Source of the DNA: UBA2241 sp963777895
GTDB lineage: Bacteria; Actinomycetota; Thermoleophilia; UBA2241
Direction of reading: 5' to 3'
Assembly (NCBI GenBank): GCA_963777895.1
Contig: CAVZSF010000005.1
Location: 930,001-994,000 of the forward strand
DNA: 64,000 nt
Within the stretch, counting starts at the first letter, position 1. Every line of letters starts with the position of its first letter. Shown here one piece after another: positions 8,416 through 14,672 of this stretch. Made by a program: the position numbers and the translations under genes. The notes under the pieces were generated by a model, which was not told where the DNA came from, did no database searches, and saw only the letters and a program-made list of their open reading frames with translations.

Positions 8416-9264
8416 ATGGCCCAGGAGAAATCCAAGGGCGGCAAGGACGAGCACAAGGACGAGCGCGGCGAGCACGCGTCGAAGGCCAAGAAGCTCGACA
8501 CCGCCACCTACGAGGCCGAGCTGCACAAGCTCCAGGTCGAGCTGGTCAAGCTGCAGGAGTGGATCAAGCACGCCGGCCTGCGGGTCGCCGTGATCTTCGA
8601 GGGGCGGGATGCGGCCGGCAAGGGCGGCACGATCAAGCGTTTCACCGAGTACCTCAACCCGCGCGTCGTGCGCATCGCCGCGCTGCCCACCCCGGGCGAG
8701 CGCGAGAAGACGGAGTGGTACTTCCAGCGCTACGTCGAGGAGTTGCCGGCGGCGGGGGAGATGGTCCTCTTCGACCGGTCCTGGTACAACCGCGCCGGCG
8801 TCGAGCGCGTGATGGGGTTCTGCACCGAGGACGAGGTGTGGGAGTTCTTCCGCACCTGCCCGGAGTTCGAGCGCATGCTCATCCGCAGCGGGATGACCCT
8901 CCTCAAGTACTGGTTCAGCGTGAGCGACGACGAGCAGGAGAAGCGCTTCCAGGCGCGCGTGAAGGACCCCCTCAAGCAGTGGAAGCTGAGCCCGATGGAC
9001 CTTGAGAGCCGTCTACGCTGGGTGGAGTACTCGAAGGCGAAGGACGAGATGTTCAGCTACACCGACACGAAGGACTCGCCCTGGTGGGTGGTCAACGCCG
9101 ACGACAAGAAGCGGGCGCGGCTCAACATGATGCAGCACCTGCTGAACCAGATCCCCTACGAGGACGTCCTGCCCAAGGACATCAAGCTGCCGGAGCGGCC
9201 GCCGGACAAGGGGTACGTGCGGCCGCCGATCGAGTCGCAGACGTTCGTGCCCGAGGTGTACTGA
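8416..9264 (+). CDS. ppk2: Polyphosphate kinase 2
   Basis: A 282-aa PPK2-family enzyme that phosphorylates a nucleoside diphosphate using polyphosphate, or the reverse. The P-loop GRDAAGKGGTIKRF, the conserved PTPGEREKTEWYFQRY and the lid-region DRSWYNRAGVERVMGF are all present in order. The length and single domain match class I. The N-terminal 30 residues are Lys/Glu-rich and probably disordered. The ATG at 8416 follows AGGAGGAGG at 8401-8409. It is transcribed away from the divergent small Cys-rich gene and converges with the CoA-transferase genes. With PPK1 for synthesis, it can return polyphosphate energy to the nucleotide pool. Confidence 0.95.
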   Translation: MAQEKSKGGKDEHKDERGEHASKAKKLDTATYEAELHKLQVELVKLQEWIKHAGLRVAVIFEGRDAAGKGGTIKRFTEYLNPRVVRIAALPTPGEREKTEWYFQRYVEELPAAGEMVLFDRSWYNRAGVERVMGFCTEDEVWEFFRTCPEFERMLIRSGMTLLKYWFSVSDDEQEKRFQARVKDPLKQWKLSPMDLESRLRWVEYSKAKDEMFSYTDTKDSPWWVVNADDKKRARLNMMQHLLNQIPYEDVLPKDIKLPERPPDKGYVRPPIESQTFVPEVY

Positions 9265-9289
9265 GTACCCTGCCGGCCGCGCAAGACCC

Positions 9290-9997
9290 TCAGACGCAGA
9301 CCGCCCCGGGCTGCTCGCTCTCCTCGACCTCGCCGCCGTACGCGTCGAGCTTCACGTTCTCCGCGACCGTATAGGCCATGTCGGTGCACGCGGCGATGTC
9401 GTCGAGCGTGTAGCCGCTGGCGACCTCCTCGAGCACGAAGCCCTCGCTGGCGTACCGGCGGAAGACGGCTCGTTCCGTGATGATCACGTCGCACTCCTCG
9501 GCGCCGGTGAGCGGGAAGGTGCACGCCTTCATCAGCTTCGAGGTGCCGTCTTTGGAGCAATGCTCCGTCACGATGTGGACGATCTTCGCCCCCGTGATGA
9601 GGTCCATCGCGCCGCCCATGCCGGCCAGCATCTTCCCCGGCACGATCCAGTTGGCGATGTTGCCCTTCTCGTCGACTTGCAGGGTACCCAGGAAGGTCGC
9701 ATCCACGTGGCCGCCGCGAATCATCGCAAAGGACGTGGCCGAGTCGAAGTAGGAGCCGCCGGGCAGCAGCGTGATGGGCTGGTTGCCGGCGTTGCGGCGG
9801 TCGGTGTCCTCGCAGCCGTGGACCGGCCGCGGCCCCACGCCGATAGCGCCGTTCTCGGTGTGGATGATCACGTCGACCCCGTCGGGGACGAAGTTGGCGA
9901 TGAGCGTCGGCAGTCCGATGCCCAGGTTGATGATCTGGCCGTCCTTGAGCTCCTGCGCGGCGCGGGCGGCGATGATCCTCTTGAGGTCGTCAGCCAT
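9290..9997 (-). CDS. 3-oxoacid-type CoA-transferase, subunit B
   Basis: A 235-aa beta subunit of a class I CoA-transferase (AtoA/ScoB type). The catalytic glutamate is in HTENGAIGVGP; LGIGLPTLIANFVP and the glycine-rich VPGKMLAGMGGAMDL are family hallmarks. The enzyme moves CoA between carboxylic acids through a glutamyl-CoA intermediate; candidates are acetate/acetoacetate, butyrate/acetoacetate or succinate/3-oxoacid, which sequence alone does not separate. It lies 24 bp downstream of subunit A on the same strand, in one operon. A CoA-transferase together with the dehydratase-type activases near the right edge hints at amino-acid or short-chain acid metabolism. Confidence 0.92.
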   Translation of the reverse strand: MADDLKRIIAARAAQELKDGQIINLGIGLPTLIANFVPDGVDVIIHTENGAIGVGPRPVHGCEDTDRRNAGNQPITLLPGGSYFDSATSFAMIRGGHVDATFLGTLQVDEKGNIANWIVPGKMLAGMGGAMDLITGAKIVHIVTEHCSKDGTSKLMKACTFPLTGAEECDVIITERAVFRRYASEGFVLEEVASGYTLDDIAACTDMAYTVAENVKLDAYGGEVEESEQPGAVCV

Positions 9998-10021
9998 GTC
10001 TGTTTCCTCCTCGCCGCCGGT

Positions 10022-10714
10022 TCACCAGAGGCTGTGGCCCTGGCCCGTGCTGTAGAGCAGCTCGGTGCGGACCACGGCGTCCACGAAGATGCCGGACGTG
10101 TGGATAGCGTTCGGATCGAGCTCGCCGAGCCCGTAGAGGTTCTCTACCTCGGCGATGACGTAGTCGGCGCACATCGCGGCCGGCATGTTGAAGTTGCGCG
10201 ACGTCCCGCGATGGATGAGATTGCCCCACGTGTCACCGTGGTGGGCGCGCACGATGGCGACGTCGCACTTCACCGCGGGCACGAGGATGTAGCGGCGGCC
10301 GCCGAGCTCGATGATCTGCTTGCCCTCTTCGGCGATCGTGCCGATGCCGGTGGGCGTGAGAAAGCCGCCCAGCCCGGCGCCGCCGCAGCGCATCATCTCG
10401 GCGAGCGTGCCCTGTGGGGTGGCCTCGACCTCGAGCCGCCCCTCGTTCATGGCCTTGCCGATCTCGGGCGTCGTGCCGATGTGGCTCGCCACGATCTTCT
10501 TGATCTTGCCCTGCTTCACGAGCTCGACCGTGCCGCGCTCCTTGAAGCCGGCGTCGTTCTCGTAGATGGTCAGGTCCTTCACGTCCATCGTCTTCATGTA
10601 GTCGATGAGCGTGAGGGGGTCACCCTGGCCGATGAAGCCCCCGACCGCGATGCTCATCCCCGACTGGATGTGGGACATCGCCTCTTCGATGGGGACGACC
10701 TTGTTCTTGGGCAC
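10022..10714 (-). CDS. 3-oxoacid-type CoA-transferase, subunit A
   Basis: A 230-aa alpha subunit (AtoD/ScoA type) with the CoA-binding glycine motif VGGFIGQGDP near the N-terminus and GAGLGGFLTPTGIGT in the middle. It forms the heteromeric enzyme with the next gene. GTG at 10714 is preceded by AAAGGAG at a good distance. Length is typical for the subunit, and no fusion or damage is seen. It is the first gene of a two-gene operon transcribed divergently from the MTAP-family gene across a 320-bp spacer. Confidence 0.92.
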   Translation of the reverse strand: MPKNKVVPIEEAMSHIQSGMSIAVGGFIGQGDPLTLIDYMKTMDVKDLTIYENDAGFKERGTVELVKQGKIKKIVASHIGTTPEIGKAMNEGRLEVEATPQGTLAEMMRCGGAGLGGFLTPTGIGTIAEEGKQIIELGGRRYILVPAVKCDVAIVRAHHGDTWGNLIHRGTSRNFNMPAAMCADYVIAEVENLYGLGELDPNAIHTSGIFVDAVVRTELLYSTGQGHSLW

Positions 10715-10805
10715 TACAGACTCCTTTCCCGGGCGGCTGGCGCTGCCTCCACAGAAAGCCCCAGGTACGCACGAAACATACCATGGCGGGGATGCCGGGT
10801 CGCCC

Positions 10806-10833
10806 GCCGTCCCGGCCTCCCGGCCGGGACGGC
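10806..10833. repeat. Perfect 12-bp inverted repeat in divergent spacer
   Basis: GCCGTCCCGGCC at 10806-10817 pairs with GGCCGGGACGGC at 10822-10833 across a 4-nt loop. It lies between the divergent CoA-transferase and MTAP-family genes, so it cannot terminate either by position alone. It may be an operator or a 5'-leader hairpin of a longer MTAP transcript. Confidence 0.5.
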
Positions 10834-10880
10834 GCAGGCCCCGGCGTCCACGTCCGCGGGGAGCAGACGACGGCAGGCTT

Positions 10881-10911
10881 GGCCGGCTGCTCCCGGCGGC
10901 GGCAGCCGGCC
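10881..10911. repeat. Second inverted repeat (10-bp arms) in divergent spacer
   Basis: GGCCGGCTGC at 10881-10890 pairs perfectly with GCAGCCGGCC at 10902-10911, with an 11-nt loop. With the repeat at 10806 and the promoter at 10972-10999, it accounts for most of the 320-bp gap from 10715 to 11034; no small gene is visible there. Confidence 0.45.
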
Positions 10912-10971
10912 CTGCGGGCCGAGCCGGGCGGCGCCGCCGGCCGCGCCCAGCCGGCGCCCCCGGGCCCGAGT

Positions 10972-10999
10972 TTGTCGCCCGGAAGCCGCCATATATACT
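10972..10999 (+). promoter_or_regulatory. Promoter of the MTAP-family gene
   Basis: TTGTCG at 10972-10977 and a consensus-like TATACT at 10994-10999 are 16 bp apart. The run ATATATACT is the only AT-rich stretch in a very GC-rich spacer. The start codon at 11035 would lie about 30 bases after the transcription start. Confidence 0.6.
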
Positions 11000-11034
11000 C
11001 GCGCGCGGCTGACGGCTGGACGGGAGGAGGGCAC

Positions 11035-11901
11035 ATGAGCCAGACCGACGCTGCCAAGGTGGGTGTGATCGGGGGCTCCGGCTTCTACGAGCTGCTCGAG
11101 AATGCCCGCGAGATCCAGATCGACACCCCCTTCGGCGCCTCGAGTGACTCCTACTTCCTGGGCGAGATCGGCGGCGTGCCGGTCGCCTTCCTGCCGCGGC
11201 ACGCCCGCGGTCACCGCATCCTGCCCGGCGAGGTCAACTACCGCGCCAACATCTGGGGGATGAAGAAGCTCGGCGTCGAGTACATCCTGTCGGCGAGCGC
11301 GGTCGGCAGCTTGCGCGAAGAGCTCCGGCCGCTCGACATCGTCGTGCCCGACCAGCTCTTCGACCGCACGAAGGCGCGCCCCAGCACTTTTTTCGGCGAG
11401 GGCGTCGTCGTGCACATGGGCTTCGCCGACCCGTTCTGTCCGTACGTCTCCGAGCGCATCGTGGAGGGCGCCCGCGAGACCGGCGCCACGGTGCACTCGG
11501 GCGGCACGTACGTCTGCATCGAAGGCCCGCAGTTCTCGACGCGCGCGGAATCGAACACCTATCGGCAGCTCGGCTTCGACATCATCGGCATGACGAACCT
11601 GCAGGAAGCCAAGCTGGCGCGCGAGGCCGAGGTCTGTTACGCCACCATGGCCCTTGTCACCGACTATGACGTCTGGTACGAAGGGGAGGAGGACGTGACC
11701 CTCGAGCAGGTGCTCGAGAACGTGCGCCGCAACGTGGAGACGGCGCAGGCCATCGTCCGTCGCGTCGTGCCGGCTCTGGACCTTCACCGCGATTGCGGCT
11801 GCCGTCACGCGGTCGAGTATGCCATCAACACGCCGGCCGAGCTGATCCCCGAGGGGACGAAGAAGAAGCTCGACCTGCTGATCGGGAAGTACCTCGGCTG
11901 A
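11035..11901 (+). CDS. mtnP: S-methyl-5'-thioadenosine phosphorylase family protein
   Basis: A 288-aa phosphorylase of the MTAP / S-methyl-5'-thioinosine phosphorylase family. VGVIGGSGFYELL starts the fold, the phosphate loop LPRHARGHRILPGEVNYRAN follows, and the substrate-side segment EGPQFSTRAESNTYR with MTNLQEAKLAREAE is well preserved. The reaction splits methylthioadenosine with phosphate to adenine and methylthioribose-1-phosphate, clearing a by-product of polyamine synthesis or radical SAM chemistry. The choice of adenine or hypoxanthine base cannot be made securely here. ATG at 11035 follows GGGAGGAGGG at 11022-11031. It stands alone between a promoter and a downstream hairpin. Confidence 0.9.
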   Translation: MSQTDAAKVGVIGGSGFYELLENAREIQIDTPFGASSDSYFLGEIGGVPVAFLPRHARGHRILPGEVNYRANIWGMKKLGVEYILSASAVGSLREELRPLDIVVPDQLFDRTKARPSTFFGEGVVVHMGFADPFCPYVSERIVEGARETGATVHSGGTYVCIEGPQFSTRAESNTYRQLGFDIIGMTNLQEAKLAREAEVCYATMALVTDYDVWYEGEEDVTLEQVLENVRRNVETAQAIVRRVVPALDLHRDCGCRHAVEYAINTPAELIPEGTKKKLDLLIGKYLG

Positions 11902-11931
11902 GGCCATGGCCGCGGTCGTGAGGAGCTGATC

Positions 11932-11955
11932 GTCGCCCGGCGTCCGCCGGGCGAC
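11932..11955 (+). terminator. Hairpin after mtnP
   Basis: A 10-bp perfect stem, GTCGCCCGGC (11932-11941) with GCCGGGCGAC (11946-11955), and a 4-nt loop, 30 bp after the phosphorylase stop and 47 bp before the hppA start. Only two T residues follow, so it may be a weak terminator or a leader hairpin of hppA. Confidence 0.45.
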
Positions 11956-12002
11956 TTCACGTGGGGTCCGGCGGGCGACCGCCGGCGCCGAAAGGAGTGG
12001 AC

Positions 12003-14144
12003 GTGGGGAGTTTCGTCACTGAAAACGCGGTGCTGATCGCGGTGATCTGTGCCCTGGTGGCCGTCGTCTACGGCGTCGTGCTGCGCTCGTGGCTGATGAA
12101 GCTGCCGGCCGGCGACGAGAAGATGCAGTCGGTCGCCGGCGCTGTGCAGGAGGGCGCCAAGGCGTACCTCAACCGCCAGTACCGCACCATCGCCATGGTC
12201 GGCGCGGTCGTGTTCGTGATCCTGCTCGTGGCCCTCGGCCTCGAGAAGGACTGGACCTACGGCTGGCACGCGGCCGTCGGGTTCCTCGTCGGCGCGGGCC
12301 TGTCCGCGGCTGCGGGCTACATCGGCATGATGGTCAGCGTGCGCGTCAACGTGCGCACCGCTGAGGCGGCCCGCGGCGGTCTCGCCCCTGCCCTCAAGGT
12401 CGCCTTCCGCGGCGGCTCGGTCACCGGTCTGCTCGTCGTCGGCCTCGCCCTGCTCGGCGTCTCCGGCTACTACTGGATCACCGGCGACGTGGCGGCTCTC
12501 GTGGGGCTCGGCTTCGGCGGTTCGCTGATCAGCGTCTTCGCGCGCGTGGGCGGCGGCATCTTCACCAAGGCCGCCGACGTGGGCGCCGACCTGGTCGGCA
12601 AGGTCGAAGCGGGCATCCCCGAAGACGACCCGCGCAACCCGGCCGTCATCGCCGACAACGTGGGCGACAACGTCGGCGACTGTGCCGGCATGGCCGCCGA
12701 CCTCTTCGAGACCTACGCCGTCACCGCCGTGGCCGCCATGCTGCTGGCCTTCCTCAGCTTCCGCGTCGGCTGGGGCATCACCGGCATCAAGAGCGGGCTC
12801 CTGATCCACGTCGGCGGCGAGGCCGCCTACAAGCCGGCGATCCTCTACCCGCTCGTCCTCGGCGGCGTGTCGATCATCGCCAGCGTCATCGGCACCTTCT
12901 TCGTGCGCCTCGGCAAGGGCAACAACATCATGAACGCGCTCTACAAGGGCCTCGGCGCCGCCGCGGTCATCGCGATCGCGCTGTTCTACCCCGTCACCTA
13001 CTGGATGATGGGCGGCAAGGGCGCCGCGGCGTTCGGCATCCCGAGCGTCAACCGGCTCTTCCTCGCCGCCGTCACCGGCATCGTCGTGACCGCGCTCATC
13101 GTGGTCATCACCGAGTACTACACGGCGACGCGCTACAACCCGGTCAAGAGCATCGCCAAGGCCAGCACCACCGGCCACGCCACCAACATCATCCAGGGCC
13201 TGGCCGTCTCGATGCAGTCGACCGCGCTGCCGGTGATCTGCATCGGCGCCGGCATCCTCGTCACCTACGAGCTCGCCGGCCTCTACGGCATCGCCGTGGC
13301 GGTCATGTCGATGCTCTCGATGACCGGCATCATCGTCGCGATCGACGCCTACGGCCCGATCACCGACAACGCCGGCGGCATCGCCGAGATGGCGGACATG
13401 CCGGAGAGCGTGCGCGCCACCACCGACCCGCTCGACGCGGTCGGCAACACCACGAAGGCGATCACCAAGGGCTACGCGATCGGCTCGGCCGGCTTCGCCG
13501 CCCTGATCCTCTTCGTGTCCTACACGCTCGACCTGCAGCAGCACTTCCTCGAGAAGTACGAGTTCAAGGGCGGCCTGGCGTTCATGATCGACAACCCATG
13601 GGTGCTCGCCGGTCTGTTCCTCGGCGGCCTGCTGCCCTACCTGTTCGCCTCGCTGTGCATGAAGGCTGTCGGCAAGGCCGGTGGCCAGGTGGTCGAAGAG
13701 GTGCGCCGCCAGTTCCGCGAGATCCCCGGCATCATGGCCGGCACCGCCAAGCCCGACTACGCCAAGGCCGTCGACATCGTCACCAGGACGGCCATCGGCA
13801 AGATGATGCTGCCGGCCGCCATCCCGGTGCTCACGCCGATCGTCGTCGGCCTCGTGTTCCGCGAGAAGGGCTACCTCATGCTCGCCGGCGTGCTCATGGG
13901 CACGATCATCACGGGCATCTTCATGGCCATCAGCATGACCTCGGGCGGCGGCGCCTGGGACAACGCCAAGAAGCTCATCGAAGACGGCGAGTACGGCGGC
14001 AAGGGCTCCGACGCCCACGCTGCGGCCGTCACCGGCGACACGGTCGGCGACCCCTACAAGGACACCGCCGGTCCCGCCATCAACCCGATGATCAAGGTCA
14101 TCAACATCGTCGCCCTGCTCGTCATCCCGTTCCTGATCAAGTAG
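12003..14144 (+). CDS. hppA: Membrane H+-translocating pyrophosphatase, K+-independent type
   Basis: A 713-aa polytopic protein that hydrolyses pyrophosphate and pumps ions across the membrane. The pyrophosphate-binding region is intact: DVGADLVGKVEAGIPEDDP and NVGDNVGDCAGMAADLFE, with the matching late loop GDTVGDPYKDTAGPA. The K+-dependence signature reads GNTTKAIT with Lys485 and Thr488; K+-dependent enzymes have Ala and Gly at these places, so this is the K+-independent, proton-pumping class. GTG at 12003 follows AAAGGAG with 5-bp spacing. It is monocistronic, ending at a strong hairpin. It would recover energy from the pyrophosphate produced by biosynthesis, alongside the polyphosphate cluster. 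Confidence 0.96.
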   Translation: MGSFVTENAVLIAVICALVAVVYGVVLRSWLMKLPAGDEKMQSVAGAVQEGAKAYLNRQYRTIAMVGAVVFVILLVALGLEKDWTYGWHAAVGFLVGAGLSAAAGYIGMMVSVRVNVRTAEAARGGLAPALKVAFRGGSVTGLLVVGLALLGVSGYYWITGDVAALVGLGFGGSLISVFARVGGGIFTKAADVGADLVGKVEAGIPEDDPRNPAVIADNVGDNVGDCAGMAADLFETYAVTAVAAMLLAFLSFRVGWGITGIKSGLLIHVGGEAAYKPAILYPLVLGGVSIIASVIGTFFVRLGKGNNIMNALYKGLGAAAVIAIALFYPVTYWMMGGKGAAAFGIPSVNRLFLAAVTGIVVTALIVVITEYYTATRYNPVKSIAKASTTGHATNIIQGLAVSMQSTALPVICIGAGILVTYELAGLYGIAVAVMSMLSMTGIIVAIDAYGPITDNAGGIAEMADMPESVRATTDPLDAVGNTTKAITKGYAIGSAGFAALILFVSYTLDLQQHFLEKYEFKGGLAFMIDNPWVLAGLFLGGLLPYLFASLCMKAVGKAGGQVVEEVRRQFREIPGIMAGTAKPDYAKAVDIVTRTAIGKMMLPAAIPVLTPIVVGLVFREKGYLMLAGVLMGTIITGIFMAISMTSGGGAWDNAKKLIEDGEYGGKGSDAHAAAVTGDTVGDPYKDTAGPAINPMIKVINIVALLVIPFLIK

Positions 14145-14166
14145 GACGGCGGCGCGAAGCACGTGC

Positions 14167-14202
14167 GAGGGGGCCGGCGCCCGAACGGGCGCCGGCCCCC
14201 TC
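14167..14202 (+). terminator. Strong GC hairpin terminator of hppA
   Basis: A 16-bp perfect stem with a GAAC loop begins 22 bp after the hppA stop (GAGGGGGCC... pairing with ...GGCCCCCTC). No T-tract follows. The right arm merges into the first copy of a 20-bp tandem repeat. Confidence 0.7.
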
Positions 14203-14297
14203 GTCGTTGTGCCATCCCCCTCGTCGTTGTGCCGCCCCGCTCGTCGTTGTGCCACCGCCGCCCCTCGTCGTTGTGCCGCCGCCCTCGTCGGTGTGCG
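14200..14297. repeat. Tandem array with 20-bp period
   Basis: The 14-mer CTCGTCGTTGTGCC begins at 14200, 14220, 14240 and 14264, with a fifth, diverged copy at 14284 (CTCGTCGGTGTGCG). The period is 20, 20, 24 and 20 bp, with variable C/G-rich filler between cores. The first copy starts inside the hppA terminator. No open frame of gene quality covers the array. The rest of the spacer (14298-14440) shows nothing I can name. Confidence 0.8.
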
Positions 14298-14440
14298 GCC
14301 GCCCTCGCATCTTCACGCGTTCTTGATGCGCCGCGTGGCATTCTTCACGGGTCCTTGAGGCGTCGGGAGGCGTCCCGGAGGGCCTCCCTGACGGCCGGCG
14401 GTTTCCGTCCGTCAGCAGGGGATTTTGCCCGCTGATCGGC

Positions 14441-14468
14441 TTGTGCCTGCGAGGTCGCGGTGGTAGAT
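14441..14468 (+). promoter_or_regulatory. Putative promoter of the potassium-transport cluster
   Basis: TTGTGC at 14441-14446 and TAGATT at 14463-14468, spacing 16 bp. Just downstream, a 10-bp perfect hairpin (14479-14488 with 14492-14501, loop CGC) ends 11 bp before the next start codon, close enough to affect ribosome access. Confidence 0.45.
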
Positions 14469-14512
14469 TCGCTATCCAGGCCGGCGCCCGCGGCGCCGGC
14501 CGTTGTCGTGAT

Positions 14513-14671
14513 ATGCACAAGACGAAACAGATCTTCTCGATCACCTTCTTGGTGCTCGGCGGGCTCCTCATCGTGAGGGGTGCGTCGGGTGGTCTCTGGC
14601 CGCTCTCCATCCAGCTGATCGCCGGCGTGCTGCTGGTGGTCCTCGGCGTCCTGCGGCTCCGCTACCTCTGA
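14513..14671 (+). CDS. Small two-helix membrane protein
   Basis: A 52-aa protein: short basic N-terminus (MHKTKQ), a hydrophobic helix of about 18 residues (IFSITFLVLGGLLIV), a short polar turn and a second helix (IQLIAGVLLVVLGVLRLRYL). I do not recognise a family. Its stop is one base before the ATG of the first APC transporter, which has no Shine-Dalgarno sequence of its own, so translation of this peptide probably delivers ribosomes to that gene. It could be an accessory subunit or mainly a leader for coupling. Confidence 0.6.
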   Translation: MHKTKQIFSITFLVLGGLLIVRGASGGLWPLSIQLIAGVLLVVLGVLRLRYL

Positions 14672-14672
14672 T

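Noticed and set aside
14200..14297. CRISPR array
   Set aside because: The 20-bp period leaves only about 6 bp between 14-bp cores, with no spacers of CRISPR length and no cas genes.
14298..14512. A c-di-AMP (ydaO) riboswitch ahead of the KimA-like genes
   Set aside because: Potassium transporters are often controlled this way, so I looked, but none of the conserved ydaO core blocks can be found there.
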